From contig DATCTV010000013.1 of the NCBI GenBank assembly GCA_036567785.1, positions 1 to 36,506 of the forward strand: a DNA stretch of 36,506 bases, in the 5' to 3' direction. The position numbers and the translations under genes are program-made. Below, one piece after another: positions 1-7,874 of this stretch. The notes below the pieces were generated by a model, which did not search any database, had not been told where the DNA came from, and worked only from the letters and a program-made list of their open reading frames with translations. Numbering within the stretch: position 1 is the stretch's first letter; the number at the start of each line of letters is the position of its first letter. Source of the DNA: Desulfomonilia bacterium (lineage in GTDB: Bacteria > Desulfobacterota > Desulfomonilia > UBA1062).

Positions 1-119
1 CGGTTGTTCTCTGGAAATCGTATTTGCAATTTTCGGGATATTGCTTTGAGACATCTCTACGTCTGACCAAGTGCTCCATAAACCCGCAAAATGCGACTCC
101 CCAAAATCAATCAGGGCAA

Positions 120-136
120 CAGGCCGTAAAGGCCTG
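120..136 (-). terminator. Short hairpin downstream of the metallophosphoesterase
   Basis: A perfect 6-bp stem (CAGGCC/GGCCTG) with a 5-nt loop lies a few bases past the metallophosphoesterase stop codon. There is no clear U-tract after it on the minus strand, so a role as an intrinsic terminator is only a guess. I see no other feature in bases 1-119. Confidence 0.3.
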
Positions 137-140
137 ACAC

Positions 141-1154
141 CTATTGTTTGACGTTCGTGACCTTTATTTTTCTGCCGGCAGTGTTTACTTCAACTATGTT
201 TATGTTATTTCCACTGGAACTTCCGTCACCGGTTGCCCCGGTTTCATAAACCCTGACGCTGCCCAGAGTATCATAGGCCCACACGTGTCCGTGGCCTACA
301 AATATGGCGAGAATCTTATCCTGATTATCTTCGACAACGTTATAAAACTCATCACCATTTTCAATAAGGAATGAGGGCAAGGCAAAATATATAATAAACT
401 GATTATCCGTGACAGGAGGATGGTGAATAAATATGATGGCAGGTTCAGGGTTGGCCAGTTCGGCCCTGAGCCATGCGATCTGACCAGCATCGAAACTGCC
501 TGTACAGCCCATTTCTACTGTACATGTGGGGCATACATCATTATATGCGTCACCTCGGTTGGAGTTAGCAAAAACCATGCGGACGCCTTTATTCACAATC
601 GAGTAATAGGGCTCCATACCCAGAACCTTTTTCCATACGGCTTCAATGGCATCACGATTTTGCGAAGAAACTCCCTCGTGAAGTACAGGGTCATAGCTTT
701 TCTGATAATCGTGATTGCCAAAAGTGCTGTAAACAGGCATCGAGAGCGTGTCTATCATACTCTTATATCTTTCCGCAGTCGTATCCATGCCGATGCCGTA
801 ATCGTCCGGGTTTTCCGAAAACAGGCAGCCGACCATATCGCCGGTCACAGCCACGAAATCGGCTGTGCTGAAATCGGTATTGATGCGATTGATGATGTGA
901 GCCAGATTGTCAAGATTGCGCTGTGCATTGTAGTCAATACTGTCAGCATTTCCGGGCAGCCGGACATGCGTATCGGAGATTACCAGAAACCTGAAGTCTG
1001 CATTGAAATCATCTTGTGGAGAGTCTGACTTGCCGCCTCCACATGAAATAAAAAGGCCGACTGTCATAATCAGCCAGGCAGTAAGAATCAGCCTGAATAC
1101 GCCAGCCGTTCTGCAGAAAACATCAGAAGATGAAATAATAAAGCGGTTTGACAA
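141..1154 (-). CDS. Calcineurin-like metallophosphoesterase, predicted lipoprotein
   Basis: A 337-aa predicted exported phosphoesterase. The metal-binding motifs of the calcineurin-like family occur in order: SDTH (D61, H63), TGDM near 107, GNHD near 148, HHPP near 245 and GHGH near 290. The N-terminus has a hydrophobic stretch (about 20-36) ending in a lipobox-like FISC with Cys38, followed by GGGKSD, so it probably sits on a membrane facing the periplasm. The start is TTG, placed directly after the rng stop codon with a G-rich Shine-Dalgarno upstream; no in-frame ATG would keep the signal peptide. It is the last gene of the miaA-rng operon, but its envelope location does not fit RNA metabolism. 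The substrate (phosphomonoester, phosphodiester or nucleotide) cannot be read from the sequence. Confidence 0.85.
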   Translation of the reverse strand: MSNRFIISSSDVFCRTAGVFRLILTAWLIMTVGLFISCGGGKSDSPQDDFNADFRFLVISDTHVRLPGNADSIDYNAQRNLDNLAHIINRINTDFSTADFVAVTGDMVGCLFSENPDDYGIGMDTTAERYKSMIDTLSMPVYSTFGNHDYQKSYDPVLHEGVSSQNRDAIEAVWKKVLGMEPYYSIVNKGVRMVFANSNRGDAYNDVCPTCTVEMGCTGSFDAGQIAWLRAELANPEPAIIFIHHPPVTDNQFIIYFALPSFLIENGDEFYNVVEDNQDKILAIFVGHGHVWAYDTLGSVRVYETGATGDGSSSGNNINIVEVNTAGRKIKVTNVKQ

Positions 1155-2618
1155 TTAATCTGCCCCCGGTATTTCGATTGTCACCTCATCAGGCTTTACG
1201 GCATTACTGTCCATCACCATGATCTCGGCGGAATAATCCTGCTCGAGTTTTACAAGGTGGCTGCGGTATTTATTGAGCAGAGACAGGGCAACGTCCCTCG
1301 GGAGGGTCACTCTTATCTTCTGCTGCCTGTTGCGGTCAAGAAAGAGGTGGATTTCTCTGAGCGCCATAAGTGCGGAAGAATCATCCGAGCGGACTATGCC
1401 ATGCCCGCAGCATGATGGGCACACGACATGGCTTTTTTCGAGTATGGGGGGCGAAAGCCTTTCTCTGGACATTTCGAGGATACCAAACTGGGAAATGCGT
1501 CCGAGCCTTGAGTGGGCCCGGTCATTTTTGAGTGATTCCTTGAGTGTTTTCTCTACCTTTTTTATGCTCTCCTTGGATCTCATATCGATGAAATCAATAA
1601 CTATTAATCCGCCCAGATCTCTAAGAATGAGCTGCCTTGCAATTTCTTGTGCAGCTTCGAGATTTGCATTGAGAGCTGTCTCCTCCATGTCTTTGCCGTT
1701 GCTGGCCTGACCTGAATTCACGTCGATGGACACGAGGGCTTCCGTCGGGTCGATCACTATATGTCCGCCGCTTTTTAATTTGACTTTGCGGCTATAGACA
1801 CCTGTAAGCTGTTTTTCAAGTTCGTATTTCGTGAACAGAGGCCTGGAATCACGGTAAAGCTTCAATATGTTCTTGTAACGGGGCATAACGCTTTTCATGA
1901 AGGATACCGCCTTCTTGTAAGTCGCTTCATCGTCGATAAGGACTTCCTTCATGTCTATGCTGAAATAATCGCGGATGGATCTGATTACTACGTCGTCTTC
2001 GGAATATATAAGGGCCGGCGACGTCGCACTGGCATAGTCGTCCTCGATTTTCTTCCAGAGCTTGAGGACATAGTTAAGGTCACGCTGCAGCTCGATCTTT
2101 GAGCGGTCCATGCCTGCGGTTCTCACGATAACCCCCGTGTCTTTAGGCGGGTTAAGCTGCTTCACTATTTCTTTCAGCCGGTTTCTCTGCTCGTCGTCTT
2201 CGATTTTGCGGGAGATGCCGGACGAATCTTGCCCGGGCAGCAGCACCATATACCTTCCGGCAAGCGAGATGTTCATAGTAAGGAGCGCGCCTTTTGCAGA
2301 CTTTTCATCGCGCACTACCTGAACAGGAATATCCATGCCGTTTTTAATCTGGCTGGAAAGGCTCTTTCCGGGATCGGAATCAGGCACGAACATAAGGTTC
2401 ATATCGTGCATGGGGAGAAAGCCGTTCTTGTCACGGCCTATTTCAACAAAAACCGCATTGAGCCCTTTCTCGATCCGGGATATCTTCCCCCTGTAAATAT
2501 TGCCCTTTATCTGCTCCTTCATCGTGCTTTCGATGAAGATTTCCCTTAATATCCCGTCTTCAACCACGGCCACCCTGATCTCTTCGGGATGGACTGCGTT
2601 TATAAGCATTTTTTTCAT
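1155..2618 (-). CDS. rng: Ribonuclease G (RNase E/G family)
   Basis: A 487-aa endoribonuclease of the RNase E/G family, which cuts single-stranded AU-rich RNA and matures 16S rRNA 5' ends. The length matches RNase G; the long RNase E C-terminal scaffold is absent. An S1 RNA-binding domain occupies about residues 37-120 (GNIYRGKISRIEKGLNAVFV). The DNase I-like catalytic part carries the two magnesium aspartate motifs, SIDVNSG and VIDFIDM. The zinc-link CPSC lies near residue 405 in CPSCCGHG. Its ATG overlaps the stop codon of the upstream YciO-like gene by 4 bp (ATGA), so the two are translationally coupled. The second residue of the CPxCxG loop region is Cys-Gly rather than the usual single-Cys spacing, which is a small variation. 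Confidence 0.93.
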   Translation of the reverse strand: MKKMLINAVHPEEIRVAVVEDGILREIFIESTMKEQIKGNIYRGKISRIEKGLNAVFVEIGRDKNGFLPMHDMNLMFVPDSDPGKSLSSQIKNGMDIPVQVVRDEKSAKGALLTMNISLAGRYMVLLPGQDSSGISRKIEDDEQRNRLKEIVKQLNPPKDTGVIVRTAGMDRSKIELQRDLNYVLKLWKKIEDDYASATSPALIYSEDDVVIRSIRDYFSIDMKEVLIDDEATYKKAVSFMKSVMPRYKNILKLYRDSRPLFTKYELEKQLTGVYSRKVKLKSGGHIVIDPTEALVSIDVNSGQASNGKDMEETALNANLEAAQEIARQLILRDLGGLIVIDFIDMRSKESIKKVEKTLKESLKNDRAHSRLGRISQFGILEMSRERLSPPILEKSHVVCPSCCGHGIVRSDDSSALMALREIHLFLDRNRQQKIRVTLPRDVALSLLNKYRSHLVKLEQDYSAEIMVMDSNAVKPDEVTIEIPGAD

Positions 2619-3232
2619 ATCACTTCCTGTAATATATAATCGGTAGTTCCCCTGCCTTGCCTTAATATTTCTATTTCACCGTTTTCAAGGCTTATAACGG
2701 TGGAAGGATCATCCGGCAGTATTCCGCTGTCGATGATAAGGTCGACCACGTGCCCGAGACTGTCTTCAATCTCAATGGGATCGACATGGCGGCCAACTGT
2801 TCCAATCGGGATGCTGGTTGTGACAACCGGCTCGCCAAGTTCAGTAATCAGCATCTCGCAGAACCAGTGGTCGGGTATCCTTATGCCTATTGTCTTTCTG
2901 TTGGACTGCATTATTCTGGGCACCAGCTTGGTCGACGGTAGAATGACGGTGTACGGCCCGGGAAGAAGCTTTCTTATGAGCCTGAAGGCGTTGTTGTCGA
3001 CATGGGCGTACATGCTGATATCTTTTAAATCGGCGAGCATGATGCTTCTGGGCTTGTCAGGGCCTTTTTTTACCTCGTTGATCTTGTCGATCCCTTTCTT
3101 GTTCGAGAGTCTGCACCCGATTCCATAGACGGTATCGGTAGGATAAACGATTATGCCGTCCTCTTTGAGCACCTCAACAGCGCGTTTAACCGCCCTTGGC
3201 TTGGGTATGTACGGTTCAATCTCGATACGCAT
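2615..3232 (-). CDS. YciO/YrdC/Sua5-family protein (threonylcarbamoyl-AMP synthase-like)
   Basis: A 205-aa single-domain YrdC-fold protein. The family hallmark YPTDTVYGIG is at about residues 30-39, followed by the KKGPDKPRSIML segment that corresponds to the substrate-binding KxR region. True TsaC/YrdC proteins make threonylcarbamoyl-AMP for the t6A37 tRNA modification. The middle of this protein (LLPGPYTVILPSTKLVPR and RKTIGIRIP) looks closer to the YciO branch, whose exact role is less certain. Gene order supports a tRNA-modification job: TtcA-like and MiaA lie immediately upstream, and RNase G overlaps its end by 4 bp. The start ATG is 4 bp after the ttcA stop. I am confident of the family, less so of TsaC activity. 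Confidence 0.85.
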   Translation of the reverse strand: MRIEIEPYIPKPRAVKRAVEVLKEDGIIVYPTDTVYGIGCRLSNKKGIDKINEVKKGPDKPRSIMLADLKDISMYAHVDNNAFRLIRKLLPGPYTVILPSTKLVPRIMQSNRKTIGIRIPDHWFCEMLITELGEPVVTTSIPIGTVGRHVDPIEIEDSLGHVVDLIIDSGILPDDPSTVISLENGEIEILRQGRGTTDYILQEVI

Positions 3233-3236
3233 TAAA

Positions 3237-3983
3237 TCAATCCCTGATACAAAGCCCTTTCATGTCAACGTTGGACAGTGAAGCAAAGATGGAATATCTC
3301 AGGTTGGGTATGTCCTTTTCCATTTTCCTTATATAATCTTTTACCAACCGCCTTTTGCCGTCTTTTCTCATGATGCATTCGTTTGTTACATGCTTAACAT
3401 CCAGGAAAGAAAAGTAGGATGCGATCATTTCTTCCGTGCAATAGGCCAATGGTCTTATTATCCTGTTCTTTCCGTCATCCGAAACTCTGGAAGGGCTCAT
3501 CGCACCTATCTGCCCTGTAAAAAAGCATCTTAGCAGAAAAGTCTCCACAATGTCATCCAAATGATGTCCCAGAGCAATGGATGTCGCGCCTGTCCTTGAC
3601 GCATGGGTATAGAGGACGCCCCGTCTCAGTCTCGAGCATAATGCGCACGGGCTTTTTTCAGGGTCTGATGAACCGGCGAGTATTGCGGATATGCCGCTAT
3701 TGATTATGTCAATTTTAAGCCCCAGTTCAGATTCGGACCAGGATGAAACGGCATCGAATCCTTTTTCATAGCCTGTGCTTACATGGACAGGCCAGAACTC
3801 GAAATCAACGGGCGCCGCCTTTTGCAACAGATGGAGGATTTTAAGGAGCACGATTGAATCCTTGCCGCCCGAGATCGCGACCATCACCTTATCGCCGTCT
3901 TTAATCATGGAGTAATCGCTTATCGCACGGCCCGCATTCTTTCTGATGGCCTTCTCGAAGTATTTTATTCCCTGCTCTTTCAT
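3237..3983 (-). CDS. ttcA: TtcA-like tRNA 2-thiocytidine biosynthesis protein
   Basis: A 248-aa PP-loop ATPase of the TtcA/TilS superfamily. TtcA adenylates cytidine 32 of certain tRNAs and inserts sulfur using a 4Fe-4S cluster. Visible motifs are the ATP pyrophosphatase loop SGGKDS near residue 39, CALCSRLRRG near 113 (the CxxC cluster ligands characteristic of TtcA) and GHHLDDIVETFL near 139. It is shorter than the roughly 310 aa of E. coli TtcA, as in many anaerobes. Its ATG overlaps the miaA stop codon by 4 bp. TilS is unlikely because the CxxC motif is present and the C-terminal TilS domains are missing. A TtuA-type thiouridine enzyme is the main alternative, but it normally has extra zinc-finger cysteines. 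Confidence 0.82.
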   Translation of the reverse strand: MKEQGIKYFEKAIRKNAGRAISDYSMIKDGDKVMVAISGGKDSIVLLKILHLLQKAAPVDFEFWPVHVSTGYEKGFDAVSSWSESELGLKIDIINSGISAILAGSSDPEKSPCALCSRLRRGVLYTHASRTGATSIALGHHLDDIVETFLLRCFFTGQIGAMSPSRVSDDGKNRIIRPLAYCTEEMIASYFSFLDVKHVTNECIMRKDGKRRLVKDYIRKMEKDIPNLRYSIFASLSNVDMKGLCIRD

Positions 3984-4909
3984 GATGAGAGCCTTTTGTC
4001 GATAAGTTTTTCCATGCCCTTAAAGGCGTTCTCGACAGAACAAAATATATCAGTGCCGTAATGCCCCCTGTTCCAGGTCATCTGGCGTTTTGCATAGTGG
4101 CGGGTGTCGCGCTGCACAAGTAAGATTGCCTCATCGAGCGGCAGGCCGTCAAGCAGGTGCGCCACAAGGTGCTTGTAGCCCAGAGCCTGCATCGATTTAA
4201 GTGTCGGTGAATAACCTTTTTCGAGCAGCTTCTTTGTTTCATCCACAAGCCCCATTCCGATCATATCTATGACGCGAAGGTTGATCCGTTCATAAAGAAC
4301 ATCACGCTCCATTGAGATGCAGAAAACCCTGGCGTCGATTTTCGGCTCCCTGAAACCGTGACCATCATGCATTGCAGACGGTTTCTCGCCGGTGAGCAGT
4401 ATCATTTCCATATAGCGGATTATGCGGGAGGCGTCTGATGGACTTATCTTGGAGGCTATGTCTGGGTCATGCTGGTTAAGGATCTCCCATGCCTTTTGCG
4501 GGCCGTTTGCCCGTATAAAGTCTCTTAAATTTTCTCTGATCTCTTCAGAGCGGGTAGGGCCCTCGCTGAGGCCGAATATGAGCGCCTTTATATACAGGCC
4601 TGTTCCGCCTGCAACTATCGGTATATGTCCGCGCAATTCGATTTCGGAGGCGATCCTCAGAGCGTCTTTTCTGAATGCTCCTGCATTGTATTCCTCGTCA
4701 GGGTTCATGATGTCGATAAGGTGGTGCGGCAGAATCTTCTGCTCTTCCGGTGTAGGCTTTGCTGTCGCTATGTCCATGCCGCGATAAATCTGCATGGAGT
4801 CGGCAGAGATTATCTCGATAGGATATTTTTCGGCCAGCTTAAGAATGATGCCGGTCTTTCCGGAGGCCGTAGGCCCTGTCAGTATGATGAGCGGGTTTGT
4901 TTTGTTCAC
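3980..4909 (-). CDS. miaA: tRNA dimethylallyltransferase
   Basis: MiaA transfers a dimethylallyl group to N6 of A37 in tRNAs reading UNN codons. Motifs are the P-loop GPTASGKT, ISADSMQIYRGMDI, the conserved AGGTGLYIKAL, and QRDTRHYAKRQMTWNR near the C-terminus. I place the start at GTG (4907-4909), giving 309 aa, the usual MiaA length, with VNKTNPLIILTGPT at the N-terminus. An ATG further upstream (5045-5047) would add 46 atypical residues and overlap the divergent pseudouridine synthase gene, so it is rejected. miaA is the first gene of the minus-strand operon, and its promoter should lie in the 125-bp divergent gap. Confidence 0.93.
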   Translation of the reverse strand: MNKTNPLIILTGPTASGKTGIILKLAEKYPIEIISADSMQIYRGMDIATAKPTPEEQKILPHHLIDIMNPDEEYNAGAFRKDALRIASEIELRGHIPIVAGGTGLYIKALIFGLSEGPTRSEEIRENLRDFIRANGPQKAWEILNQHDPDIASKISPSDASRIIRYMEMILLTGEKPSAMHDGHGFREPKIDARVFCISMERDVLYERINLRVIDMIGMGLVDETKKLLEKGYSPTLKSMQALGYKHLVAHLLDGLPLDEAILLVQRDTRHYAKRQMTWNRGHYGTDIFCSVENAFKGMEKLIDKRLSS

Positions 4910-5034
4910 AGAACTTTTCTTACAACAATAAACTTCAATAGCATAGTGGGTTTGGAATATGGCTTTCAAATCCGGTTCAAGCCTGATAGAGACTTTTTTT
5001 ATCAAGGGTTCAAGGGTCAGGGCGCAAAAAATTG

Positions 5035-5937
5035 ATGAAGAAACCATTCAAGACAAAACGCGGCGAGGAAAAGCAGACGATATTAAAGGTGGCCGCACCC
5101 ACCGATCTGATTACATTCCTTACAGCTTGCTTGCCTGATAAAAGCCGCAAGGCGATCCTCTCTATGCTCACACACAAGCAAATCAGCGTGGATCACAGGA
5201 TTACCACGCAATACAACCATCCCCTGAACACAGGGCAGCAGGTGATTGTAAACTGGAACAAGGTCCTGCAGGGTTCCCGTCAGAAGGGACTGAAAAACGT
5301 ATTTGAAGACGCCTGTATAGTTGTCGTTGAAAAGCCTTACGGCCTCCTTTCCATTGCAACGGATAAGGAAAAGGACAGGACCGTCTACAGGATTCTGAGC
5401 GATCAGGCGAAAAAAATCCACCCCAAGAACCTCATATTTATCGTGCACCGCCTTGACCGTGATGTCTCTGGGCTGATGGTGTTCGCCAAGAAAAAGGACA
5501 TCCAGCAGAGGCTTCAGGAGGCATGGGACAAGGACGTGATTGAAAGGAAATACGTTGCTGTCGTCGAAGGCGTTGTAAAAGAAGACCGGGGAACGATTAC
5601 CTCATGGCTAAAGGAAAACAAGGCACGCATAATGTATTCAAGCGATATCCCCGATGACGGGCAGAAGGCCGTCACGCATTACCGGGTGCTTAAAAGGGCC
5701 AAAAACTTAACACTTATCGAAGTGAGCCTTGAAACCGGCCGCAAGAACCAGATACGCGTGCACATGAAGGATATCGGCCACAGTATAGTGGGCGATGTCA
5801 AATACGGTGCGCACAGAAAGGACCTGGGCCGTCTGGGACTGCACGCTTTTGTGCTTGCCTTCCGTCATCCGGTGACAGGCGAGAACCTGCGTTTCGAAAC
5901 CCGTATCCCTGACAGCTTTTTAAGCCTTTTCAAGTAG
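5035..5937 (+). CDS. RluA/RluD-family pseudouridine synthase
   Basis: A 300-aa RNA pseudouridine synthase of the RluA family. An N-terminal S4-like RNA-binding region is at about residues 15-75. The catalytic motif HRLDRDVSGLMVF carries the nucleophilic Asp near residue 142. Downstream the family motifs ETGRKNQIRVH and GDVKYG are present, and the protein ends in LHAFVLAFRHPVTG. I chose ATG 5035; a TTG one codon earlier is less likely. It is transcribed divergently from miaA, which extends the RNA-modification theme of this end of the window. Its exact target (23S rRNA or tRNA position) cannot be assigned from sequence alone. Confidence 0.9.
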   Translation: MKKPFKTKRGEEKQTILKVAAPTDLITFLTACLPDKSRKAILSMLTHKQISVDHRITTQYNHPLNTGQQVIVNWNKVLQGSRQKGLKNVFEDACIVVVEKPYGLLSIATDKEKDRTVYRILSDQAKKIHPKNLIFIVHRLDRDVSGLMVFAKKKDIQQRLQEAWDKDVIERKYVAVVEGVVKEDRGTITSWLKENKARIMYSSDIPDDGQKAVTHYRVLKRAKNLTLIEVSLETGRKNQIRVHMKDIGHSIVGDVKYGAHRKDLGRLGLHAFVLAFRHPVTGENLRFETRIPDSFLSLFK

Positions 5938-5966
5938 AGACTCATAAATATGATTCAGGCAGGAAG

Positions 5967-6305
5967 ATGAAAGCGCAGGCTAGATCTTCAAGGGAAAAGA
6001 AAACGCTCAGAATAATGGTCGGGATGTACTGCCGTGCAACTCACGGGCAAACTGACTGTCTATGCGCGGATTGCACCCAGCTCTTTTATTATGTATCGGA
6101 CAGGATCGAGAAATGCCCTTTTCATGAAAAAAAGCCTGCATGCGGCAAATGTCCGGTACATTGCTATAAGCCTGACATGAGAGAGAAGATTCGTTCGGTC
6201 ATGCGCTATTCAGGCCCGAAAATGCTGCTTTCGCACCCTGTTCATGGAATAATGCACATCATCGACGGCTTCATATATAAGGCGGATAAGGGCAGTAAAA
6301 AATAA
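5967..6305 (+). CDS. ygbA: YgbA-family (nitrous oxide-stimulated promoter) protein
   Basis: A 112-aa cysteine-rich protein of the YgbA/NO-responsive family. Recognisable parts are MYCRATHG, CADCTQLFYYVSDR, CPFHEKKPACGKCPVHCYKP and REKIRSVMRYSGPKML, which follow the layout of E. coli YgbA. The roughly ten cysteines suggest metal or Fe-S binding. In enterobacteria ygbA belongs to the nitric-oxide stress (NsrR) regulon; its biochemical role is not established. Here it follows the pseudouridine synthase by 29 bp on the same strand and may be cotranscribed. I did not find a convincing NsrR site in the short gap. Confidence 0.85.
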   Translation: MKAQARSSREKKTLRIMVGMYCRATHGQTDCLCADCTQLFYYVSDRIEKCPFHEKKPACGKCPVHCYKPDMREKIRSVMRYSGPKMLLSHPVHGIMHIIDGFIYKADKGSKK

Positions 6306-6407
6306 TAGTCATTTACGCCGCATAAATAAACCGGCTGCCAGAAGTGTAAATTGTAATGTCCTTAAAGCTGCATAATGATATACTTGTTCAATTAATCAAT
6401 AAAATCA

Positions 6408-6416
6408 GGGGGGGGG
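6408..6416 (+). repeat. Nine-G homopolymer in the ribosome-binding region of the amidase
   Basis: Nine consecutive G residues lie directly upstream of the amidase start, in the position where the Shine-Dalgarno would be. The tract ends 6 nt before ATG 6423. An out-of-frame ATG (6418) sits between the two. Tracts of this length can slip during replication, so spacing or strength of the ribosome-binding site could vary between cells. This is a sequence observation; phase variation is inference. Confidence 0.6.
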
Positions 6417-6422
6417 TATGTT

Positions 6423-7832
6423 ATGGCTGCACAGAGAGTCCATTCCTTTACGGATGATGTACTGGCCGATCACGACGCAACCGGTATTGCCGCACTTATA
6501 AGAGAGCGTAAGATCAGCGCTGAAGAGGCAGCTTTAGCCGCCATTGCCCGCGCTCGAAAGGTCAACGGCGAACTAGACGCCATCGAGGTCGAGGCATATG
6601 AGCGCGCACTTGCCGAATCACGCATACCGAAATCAGGAATATTTGCAGGCGTCCCCACCTTTATAAAGGATAACGTCGATGTCATCGGCATGCCCACACG
6701 GCATGGTTCCAGGGCAACTTCAGCGAAACCTGCACGCAGGAACGATCCCTTTGTCTCACAGTTCATGCAGCTGGGTTTTACCGTGCTCGGAAAATCGAGG
6801 CTGCCCGAATTCGGTTTCAATGCCACCACTGAATGCAGCGGCCGCAGCCCTGCGCACAACCCGTGGAATACTGCGTATTCAACCGGGGGTTCCTCAGGCG
6901 GATCAGCGGCCCTGGTCGCATCCGGTGTCGTGCCTGTCGCTCACGGTAATGACGGAGGAGGTTCCATCCGCATCCCGTCATCGTGCAACGGTCTCATAGG
7001 CATGAAGCCTACCCGCGGACGTTTTATATTCAGTGCAATGGCAAGCACTCTGCCCGTAAAAATTGTAGGGGATGGATTATTGACCCGCTCTGTGCGGGAT
7101 ACCGCTAGGTTTTATCATGGTATGGAGCAGATATGGCGCAATAAGAAATTGGCGCCGGTCGGAGAAGTTACGGGACCCGGGAGAAAGCGCCTCAGAATAG
7201 GGCTTGTCGTGGATTCCATCACCGGCATTCCCACCTGTCCTGAAACCCGTAAAGTCATCAATGACACAGCATACCTGATGGAGAGCCTCGGGCATCGCGT
7301 GGATCCAATGAAGGTTCCGGTTGATAAGGTTTTTATAGAGGATTTCACTCTGTACTGGGGTTTCCTGGCTTTTTCGATCAGCACATTCGGGCGTCTGATA
7401 TTGTCCTTTGATTTTGACGCATCAAAACTGGAACCATTCAGCCGCGGTCTGGCGCAATATTTTCGAAAGCGCATGATGAAGACGCCTGGCATGCTGTACC
7501 GTTTGAGCCATGGTGCAGCAGATTATGACGCTGCGCTTGCCGGGTATGACGCTGTTTTATCACCGGTGCTCGCACATGCAGTGGCCGAACTCGGATACCT
7601 GCATCCCGATGTCGAATTCGACGAGCTGTTCAGACGTCTTATCGGCTATGTATCGTTCACACCGGTAAATAACGCATCAGGCTCGCCCGCCATCACTCTG
7701 CCAATGGGCGCGAGTGCCAATGGCGTACCCATTGGGGTACAGTTCATGGCCGCAAACGGGCAGGAACGCACCCTGCTTGAAATCGCATATGAAATCGAGG
7801 AGGCCCGTCCCTGGCGGAAAATTACAGGGTGA
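6423..7832 (+). CDS. Amidase signature-family enzyme
   Basis: A 469-aa amidase hydrolysing an unknown amide. The Ser-cisSer-Lys triad is visible: the Lys lies in VPTFIKDNVD (near residue 82), the cis-Ser in the glycine-serine motif STGGSSGGSAAL (near 155), and the nucleophile Ser in GNDGGGSIRIPSS (near 180). The C-terminus has the usual SPAITLPMG and GVPIGVQFMA. It is not an obvious GatA: no gatB or gatC is adjacent, and the middle of the protein diverges. The start ATG 6423 follows a nine-G tract that overlaps the ribosome-binding position. The gap upstream (6306-6422) probably holds its promoter; no clear boxes were picked out. Confidence 0.88.
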   Translation: MAAQRVHSFTDDVLADHDATGIAALIRERKISAEEAALAAIARARKVNGELDAIEVEAYERALAESRIPKSGIFAGVPTFIKDNVDVIGMPTRHGSRATSAKPARRNDPFVSQFMQLGFTVLGKSRLPEFGFNATTECSGRSPAHNPWNTAYSTGGSSGGSAALVASGVVPVAHGNDGGGSIRIPSSCNGLIGMKPTRGRFIFSAMASTLPVKIVGDGLLTRSVRDTARFYHGMEQIWRNKKLAPVGEVTGPGRKRLRIGLVVDSITGIPTCPETRKVINDTAYLMESLGHRVDPMKVPVDKVFIEDFTLYWGFLAFSISTFGRLILSFDFDASKLEPFSRGLAQYFRKRMMKTPGMLYRLSHGAADYDAALAGYDAVLSPVLAHAVAELGYLHPDVEFDELFRRLIGYVSFTPVNNASGSPAITLPMGASANGVPIGVQFMAANGQERTLLEIAYEIEEARPWRKITG

Positions 7833-7874
7833 TGGGATTTGTGGTTATCCATCTGATTATTCAGGAGGAGAGCA

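Noticed and set aside
420-1028. A 202-codon open frame on the plus strand
   Set aside because: It lies antisense to the metallophosphoesterase, whose catalytic motifs are complete; the antisense product has no domain or ribosome-binding site.
4910-5047. N-terminal extension of MiaA from ATG 5047
   Set aside because: The added residues are not MiaA-like and overlap the divergent gene; GTG 4909 gives the usual length.
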